Shown in pieces: positions 59,850 to 64,000 of a stretch of DNA of 64,000 nt. Within the stretch, counting starts at the first letter, position 1; each line of letters begins with the position of its first letter. Under the pieces are notes generated by a model that had not been told where the DNA came from, did no database searches, and saw only the letters and a list, made by a program, of their open reading frames with translations. Location of the stretch: positions 558,001 through 622,000 of the forward strand of contig NZ_JAVHXC010000002.1 of assembly GCF_032248695.1 (NCBI RefSeq). The letters are read 5' to 3'. Origin of the DNA: Dietzia sp032248695 (lineage in GTDB: Bacteria; Actinomycetota; Actinomycetes; Mycobacteriales; Mycobacteriaceae). Position numbers and translations under genes: made by a program.

Positions 59850-61025
59850 CTAGTAGCCCAGGGAGATGGTGGGGTCGATGAACTCGTTGGTCATGACCAC
59901 CTCCGGCGTCATGGGCTCGGCGATCTCGATGCCGCCCTCGGCGAAGATCGGGCGGTTGAGCTCGATCAACCGCTCCCACCGCGCGGGGTCGAAGTCGCCG
60001 GCGACGCCGTTGGCGCCGTCGCTGACCAGGCCCTCCTCGCGCATCTTGGCCAGCCCGTAGTCGGCCTGCCCCTGCGAGTAGATCCAGCCGGTGTTGTACT
60101 GCTCCACCAGGTCGAGCATCAGATCGGTGGTCGGCTGCGGGTCCGTGACGTAGTCGACGAGGCCCTGCTGCAGCACCGGGACCAGCTTCTCCAGGCACGC
60201 GCTCTGCGCCTCGAGGTCGCCGGTCCGCACGCTCACCGCCGACTTGTAGTTGGGGTACCCGGCGTCGTGGACCAGCTGGTAGGCCACGGGCTTGTTCCAC
60301 TCCGGCAGGTCGTTCTCGTAGATGTAGAGCTCACTCGAGGCGAAGCCCTGCTGGGCGGTCCTGCCCTGGTCCGCCACGAAGCTGGAGGAGGACCCGTCGT
60401 AGCTGCCGTCGATCTGCGCCTCGTCGAGGATCCCGGCGCCGGTCAGGTACCGCCAGTAGGTGTCGGCCTCGAACGTGAGGATCCGCGCCCCGGCGTCCTT
60501 GAGGTCCGCGATCTCCTCGACCTCCGGGTAGGTCGCGGGATCCCACATGATCATCATGGGGCTGATCTCGAGCGGCGAGAACACCGCGGTCACCGGGTTG
60601 GTGGCCGAGACCTGGATGGCCTGGTCGCCGTCGACGAAGCCCAGCATGATGTCCGGGTCCGTGTACATCTGGGCGGAGACGGCCTGGAATCCGATGGCGG
60701 GCCCGCCCACCCGGATCTCGATGTCCACGCCCGTGTACTCATCCGAGGCGAACAGTGGCCCGACCACCTTCTTCGCCCCCGCGTCGACCTTGGGGTCGGG
60801 GCCCAGCAGGTCGTAGATGTGGCCGTGCTCGGCCTCGGGGTTCCAGTCCGTCTGGACCACCACCGTGGCGGGGCACACGTCGCTCAGGTCGACGGCCCCG
60901 ATCGCCCCGTCGTAGCCGGAGGCGACGGCCTCCTCGGACCCGCCACACGCCGCGAGGGCGGTCAGGGCGAGCGCGCCGACGACGGTGCCGGCGGCCGCGC
61001 GGCGGGGGGTGGGACGTGAGGTCAT
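59850..61025 (-). CDS. ABC substrate-binding lipoprotein (NMT1-like), paralogue 1
   Basis: A 391-residue binding protein with the lipobox 'LTALAAC' (residues 21-27). The mature sequence 'VVVQTDWNPEAEHGHIYDLLG', 'VDIEIRVGGPAIGFQAVSAQMYTDPDIMLGF' and 'DGSYDGSSSSFVADQG' resembles nitrate/HMP-type periplasmic binding proteins of the SsuA/NMT1 superfamily. It is close in sequence to the product of 61569, from which it is separated by the deaminase gene. It probably delivers a heterocycle to the permease and ATPase at 62877 and 63818. Confidence 0.9.
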   Translation of the reverse strand: MTSRPTPRRAAAGTVVGALALTALAACGGSEEAVASGYDGAIGAVDLSDVCPATVVVQTDWNPEAEHGHIYDLLGPDPKVDAGAKKVVGPLFASDEYTGVDIEIRVGGPAIGFQAVSAQMYTDPDIMLGFVDGDQAIQVSATNPVTAVFSPLEISPMMIMWDPATYPEVEEIADLKDAGARILTFEADTYWRYLTGAGILDEAQIDGSYDGSSSSFVADQGRTAQQGFASSELYIYENDLPEWNKPVAYQLVHDAGYPNYKSAVSVRTGDLEAQSACLEKLVPVLQQGLVDYVTDPQPTTDLMLDLVEQYNTGWIYSQGQADYGLAKMREEGLVSDGANGVAGDFDPARWERLIELNRPIFAEGGIEIAEPMTPEVVMTNEFIDPTISLGY

Positions 61026-61074
61026 GGGAGTGCCTTTCTGGAGTGTGGAAGATGAGGGGTGGGGCCGGGAGGTC

Positions 61075-61572
61075 TCAAGCGTCCCGCCAGAAGTCCGCGT
61101 GGACCTCGCGGGCGCCCGGGATCTTCACCGGGCCGATCACCTCGATGGGCCGGCGGCCGCGGGCGAACACCTCGCGGCAGGGCATGGCCATGGTGAGGTT
61201 CTCGGGGTCGTCGCCGGTCAGGGCGGCCAGCTCGGTCTCGGACAGGGCGTAGACCACCCGGCCGAGGCCCGCCCAGTAGGTCGCCCCGGCGCACATCACG
61301 CACGGTTCGGCGCTGGTCACGAGCGTCATCCCGGCCAGCTCGTCGGGCTCGTACCGCCGGCCCACGTCGCGGACGACGTTGGTCTCCGCGTGGCCGATCA
61401 GGTCGTGCTCGGTGCCGACGGTGTTGGTGGCGGTGGCCACGACCCGCCCGTGGGCGTCGACGACGATCGCGCCGAAGGGATGGTTGCCCTCCTCGCGCGA
61501 GCGGCGGGCGACGTCCACCGCGGCGAGCAGGTGCGGCCGCCAGGCCTCGACCGCGGGCGCTGCCGTGGTCAC
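61075..61572 (-). CDS. Nucleobase/nucleoside deaminase (CDA fold, GuaD-like)
   Basis: A 165-residue zinc deaminase. Zinc ligands and the catalytic glutamate are visible as 'GHAETNVVRDVGRRY' and 'SAEPCVMCAGATYWAGLGRVVYAL'. 'EEGNHPFGAIVVDAHGRVVATATN' resembles guanine deaminase of the GuaD type and the tRNA adenosine deaminase family. The neighbourhood favours a free purine base. GTG 61572 overlaps the stop of the binding protein at 61569. It is set between the two paralogous binding-protein genes. Confidence 0.9.
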   Translation of the reverse strand: MTTAAPAVEAWRPHLLAAVDVARRSREEGNHPFGAIVVDAHGRVVATATNTVGTEHDLIGHAETNVVRDVGRRYEPDELAGMTLVTSAEPCVMCAGATYWAGLGRVVYALSETELAALTGDDPENLTMAMPCREVFARGRRPIEVIGPVKIPGAREVHADFWRDA

Positions 61573-62744
61573 TTCATCCCGATCGCGGGATCGATGAACC
61601 GGTCGGTCACCACGGTCTCGGGCGAGACGTCCGGGGCGAGCTCCACGCCGAGCGAGCCGTAGGCGTCCTTGAGGATGTCGACCATCTCGGCCACGCGGGC
61701 GTCGTCGAAGTTGCCGATCGTGTCGTCGGGGCCGTTGCCCACGAGTCCCAGCTCGAGCATCGTCTCGTGGGCGTGCGCGGCGAGTTCCGGGCTGTAGACC
61801 CAGCCGGTGGCGTACTGCTCGACGATGTCCACGATGAGGTCGTTGGTCGCGGCCGGGTCCTCGAAGTAGTCGACCGTGGCCTGCTGCAGCACGGGCACCA
61901 GGCCCTCGAGGCACGGGCCGTGCTGCTCGAGCTCGGCCGCCCGGACCGAGATCATGGACTTGTAGATCGGGTACCCGATGTCGTGGAGCAGCTGGTAGGC
62001 CACCGGCTTGCCCCACTCGGGGACCTCGTGCTCGTAGATGTAGGGCTCGGTGCTGGCGAAGCCCTGCTGGGCGACCGCGCCCTCGGCGGCGACGAAGTTC
62101 GAGGGGGACCCGTCGTAGCTCCCGTCGATCTGGGCCGGGTCGAGGATGCCCTCGCCGGTGAGGTAGTTCATGTACACGTTGCCCTCGAAGTACAGGACGC
62201 GGGCCTGCTTCTCCTTGAGGTCGGCGATCCCCTCGACGTCCGGGTAGGTCTCGGGATCCCACATGATCATCTGCGGGTTGATGTCCAGCGGGGCGAAGAC
62301 TCCGATCGTGGGGGTGGCCAGGGAGGTCTGCACGGTCTGGTCGGAGTCGACGTAGCCCAGCATGATGTCCGGGTCCTGGTACATCTGCGCGGTGACCTGC
62401 TGGAAGCCGATGGCCGGCCCGCCGGCCCGGATCTCCACGTCCACGCCGGTGTACTCACCGGAGGCGAACAGCGGGCCGGAGACCGACTTGGCGCCGGCGT
62501 CGACCGTGGGCTCGGGGCCGAGAAGCTCATAGAGGTGGCCGTGCTCGGCCTCGGGGTTCCAGTCGGTCTGGATGACGATCTTCTCCGGGCACGCGGCGCT
62601 GAGGTCGATCGCGCCGATCTCTCCGTCGAAGCCCGAGGACGCCCCGGCCTGGTCGGAGTCGCCGCAGGCGCTCAGGGTGACGGCGCCGAGCGCGCAGAGC
62701 GCGGCAACGGAGACGGCGGAACGGTGGGTGACGGGACGTCTCAT
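61569..62744 (-). CDS. ABC substrate-binding lipoprotein (NMT1-like), paralogue 2
   Basis: A 391-residue lipoprotein, exactly the same length as paralogue 1 and alignable along its whole length ('IVIQTDWNPEAEHGHLYELLG', 'VDVEIRAGGPAIGFQQVTAQMYQDPDIMLGY'). The lipobox is 'VTLSAC'. GGAGACCCCC precedes the ATG. It is the first gene after a palindromic operator and is probably a tandem duplicate later separated by the deaminase gene. The ligand is unknown; an oxidised purine is the contextual guess. Confidence 0.9.
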   Translation of the reverse strand: MRRPVTHRSAVSVAALCALGAVTLSACGDSDQAGASSGFDGEIGAIDLSAACPEKIVIQTDWNPEAEHGHLYELLGPEPTVDAGAKSVSGPLFASGEYTGVDVEIRAGGPAIGFQQVTAQMYQDPDIMLGYVDSDQTVQTSLATPTIGVFAPLDINPQMIMWDPETYPDVEGIADLKEKQARVLYFEGNVYMNYLTGEGILDPAQIDGSYDGSPSNFVAAEGAVAQQGFASTEPYIYEHEVPEWGKPVAYQLLHDIGYPIYKSMISVRAAELEQHGPCLEGLVPVLQQATVDYFEDPAATNDLIVDIVEQYATGWVYSPELAAHAHETMLELGLVGNGPDDTIGNFDDARVAEMVDILKDAYGSLGVELAPDVSPETVVTDRFIDPAIGMK

Positions 62745-62768
62745 GGGGGTCTCCTGAACGGGTGAGTC

Positions 62769-62798
62769 GTATTGATGTGATCAATACATGTGAGTCAA
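62769..62798 (-). promoter_or_regulatory. Palindromic operator and promoter of the importer/deaminase operon
   Basis: GTATTGAT-GTG-ATCAATAC (62769-62787) is a perfect 8-bp palindrome. On the minus strand TTGACT (62793-62798) is a good -35, and the -10 would fall inside the palindrome, implying repression when bound. It shares TATTG-N7-CAATA with the site at 42626. Confidence 0.65.
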
Positions 62799-62876
62799 CT
62801 GGTCGCGTGTTTCCGTGAGATTGCAGGCGGTGACGAGTGTCGTTACGAGTGGCGGCGGGAGCCCCCGCGCGGCGGT

Positions 62877-63818
62877 CTAGCGCGCGTCCTCGGGGTTGTA
62901 CCAGCGCCCCACGACCCGGCGGGACAGCAGCCCGAAGACCAAGAACACCGCCACGCCGAGCAGGGAGGCCAGGATGATCGAGGCGAACAGCTCCGGCGAC
63001 TGCAGCCGGGCGCGGAAGGTGTCGATGAGGATGCCGATCCCCGGCTCCCCCTGCTTGAAGAAGAAGTCGCCGACGATCGCGCCGACCACCGACAGCCCGG
63101 CGGCCACGCGCAGCCCCTCGAACAGCGCGGGCAGGGCGGCGGGGGCCTCGAGCTTGCGCAGCACCGTTAACCGGCCGGCGTGGTGGAGCGTGAAGAGCCG
63201 ACGCAGGCCCGGGTCCACGGACTTCAGCCCGAACAGGGTGTTGGACACGATCGGGAACAGCGCGATGAGCACGCACACGAACACGCGCGCGGTGAACCCG
63301 AAGCCGAACCAGAAGCCGATGAGCGGGACCAGCGCGAGGATCGGGATGCACTGCAGCACCACCGCATAGGGGAACAGCGAGCGCTCCGCCCACTTCTCCT
63401 GACTCATGATGATCGCCCACACCACGCCGATCACGAACGCGATCGCCAGGCCGGTCAGCGCCACGGTCGCGGTCCGCCCGAGGGCCTCGACCATCGACGA
63501 GATGCTGGGCCCGAACAGCCCGTCGGTGACCACCACGTGCGGCGCCGGCAGCAGGAACCGCCGGGACGGGTCGAGGACCGCGTAGCTCACGAAGTACCAC
63601 AGGCCCAGGACCACCACGAGGACGGCGAGCGGCCCGCCGTAGCGGACCACCGCCCCGTCGGCCGACAGCCGGCGCCGCGACCGGACCACCGGCTGCTCGG
63701 CCGCCCTCCCGGCCCGTTCCGCGACGGGGCCGGGGCCCACGTGCGAGGTGACGACCTCGTCGTCGTCGCCGTCGTCTCTCACACTCGGCCCGGCGGTGCG
63801 GGCGGTGATGCCGTTCAT
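62877..63818 (-). CDS. ABC transporter permease (SsuC/TauC type)
   Basis: A 313-residue permease with about six membrane helices after a 70-residue cytoplasmic N-terminus. The EAA loop, 'LRKLEAPAALPALFEGLRVAAGLSVVGAIVGDFF', is typical of the nitrate/taurine/sulfonate/HMP importer class. 'YAVVLQCIPILALVPLIGFWFGFG' is also characteristic. The N-terminus contains Asp-Asp-Asp-Glu-Val from a (TCG)n run (63755-63776). It overlaps the ATPase stop by 1 nt. It should work with the binding proteins at 59850 and 61569. Confidence 0.92.
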   Translation of the reverse strand: MNGITARTAGPSVRDDGDDDEVVTSHVGPGPVAERAGRAAEQPVVRSRRRLSADGAVVRYGGPLAVLVVVLGLWYFVSYAVLDPSRRFLLPAPHVVVTDGLFGPSISSMVEALGRTATVALTGLAIAFVIGVVWAIIMSQEKWAERSLFPYAVVLQCIPILALVPLIGFWFGFGFTARVFVCVLIALFPIVSNTLFGLKSVDPGLRRLFTLHHAGRLTVLRKLEAPAALPALFEGLRVAAGLSVVGAIVGDFFFKQGEPGIGILIDTFRARLQSPELFASIILASLLGVAVFLVFGLLSRRVVGRWYNPEDAR

Positions 63819-64000
63819 CAGTGTGCCTCCTCAAGTGCCTGGGAAACCTCGCCGACGAGGTTGATGTAGTCCGCCGTGTAGCGGATCTCGGGGTCGCGTG
63901 CGGCGCCGAACGGGACGTCGACCGAGTGGACGATGCGCCCCGGCCGGCCGGACATCACCACCACGCGCGTGGACAGGTACACCGCCTCCGCGACCGAGTG
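63818..64000 (-). CDS. ABC transporter ATP-binding protein, C-terminal part only
   Basis: The last 60 residues of an SsuB/TauB-type ATPase are visible; the rest lies beyond 64000. 'HSVAEAVYLSTRVVVMSGRPGRIVHSVDVPF' contains the H-loop histidine and the class-specific 'AEAVYL' motif. 'ALEEAH' closes the protein. The stop overlaps the permease start. Confidence 0.88.
   Translation of the reverse strand, partial: HSVAEAVYLSTRVVVMSGRPGRIVHSVDVPFGAARDPEIRYTADYINLVGEVSQALEEAH

Overview
The window comes from a very GC-rich, high-G+C Gram-positive bacterium, most probably a mycolic-acid actinomycete of the Mycobacteriales such as Dietzia or a relative. The genus is inference. The evidence is codon use that almost always ends in G or C, a LigD in the mycobacterial domain order (polymerase, phosphoesterase, ligase) with a Ku homologue, putative GlnR-type nitrogen boxes, one apparently leaderless gene, and many 4-nt ATGA/GTGA gene overlaps.

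Layout. Positions 1-9 kb hold mixed housekeeping genes: a partial M20 amidohydrolase, a small PH-domain protein, a solute-binding lipoprotein, Ku, a TauE-type exporter, cyanase with an FNT channel, and a quinone-oxidoreductase-like enzyme. Positions 9.4-13.9 kb hold a surface-protein group: two proteins with SipW-type signal peptides flanking their own signal peptidase, then a secreted leucine-rich-repeat protein. Positions 14-19.4 kb hold LigD and small membrane or hypothetical proteins. Positions 19.6-26 kb hold a carboxylate symporter with its small partner, an acyl-CoA synthetase, an enoyl-CoA hydratase and a GAF/PucR regulator.

Positions 26.5-39.7 kb form a urea block: urtABCDE uptake, then urease. 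The urease locus is unusual. UreB and UreC are one polypeptide, no UreE is present, a histidine-rich CbiX-like protein lies between ureA and ureBC, and an MFS transporter separates ureF from ureG. Matching GlnR-like boxes precede ureA, ureG and urtA.

Positions 39.8-64 kb look like a catabolic island for purines or related N-heterocycles. It holds a Rieske oxygenase and reductase (HpxDE-like), an XRE-cupin regulator, four COG0402 amidohydrolases (one 8-oxoguanine-deaminase-like, one with a degenerate active site), a xanthine-dehydrogenase-type enzyme, UraD and 5-hydroxyisourate hydrolase, a nucleobase deaminase, a creatininase-family protein, an FAD oxidase, a PPOX-type flavoprotein, and an ABC importer with two paralogous binding proteins. 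In the middle sits a module of aldehyde dehydrogenase, two-subunit TPP decarboxylase and GMC oxidoreductase with no obvious place in known purine catabolism. Two 19-nt palindromes sharing TATTG-N7-CAATA suggest common control. I see no uricase gene. This island and the UreE-less urease locus are the best candidates for undescribed biology.

Dispersed DNA elements are conspicuous: a family of 47-nt hairpins at gene 3' ends, a second inverted-repeat family, and short CCTCGTCGTCGTC runs that occur between genes and inside genes in all three reading frames. A 25-N assembly gap lies at 6555-6579. I saw no tRNA, rRNA, CRISPR array, insertion sequence or prophage.
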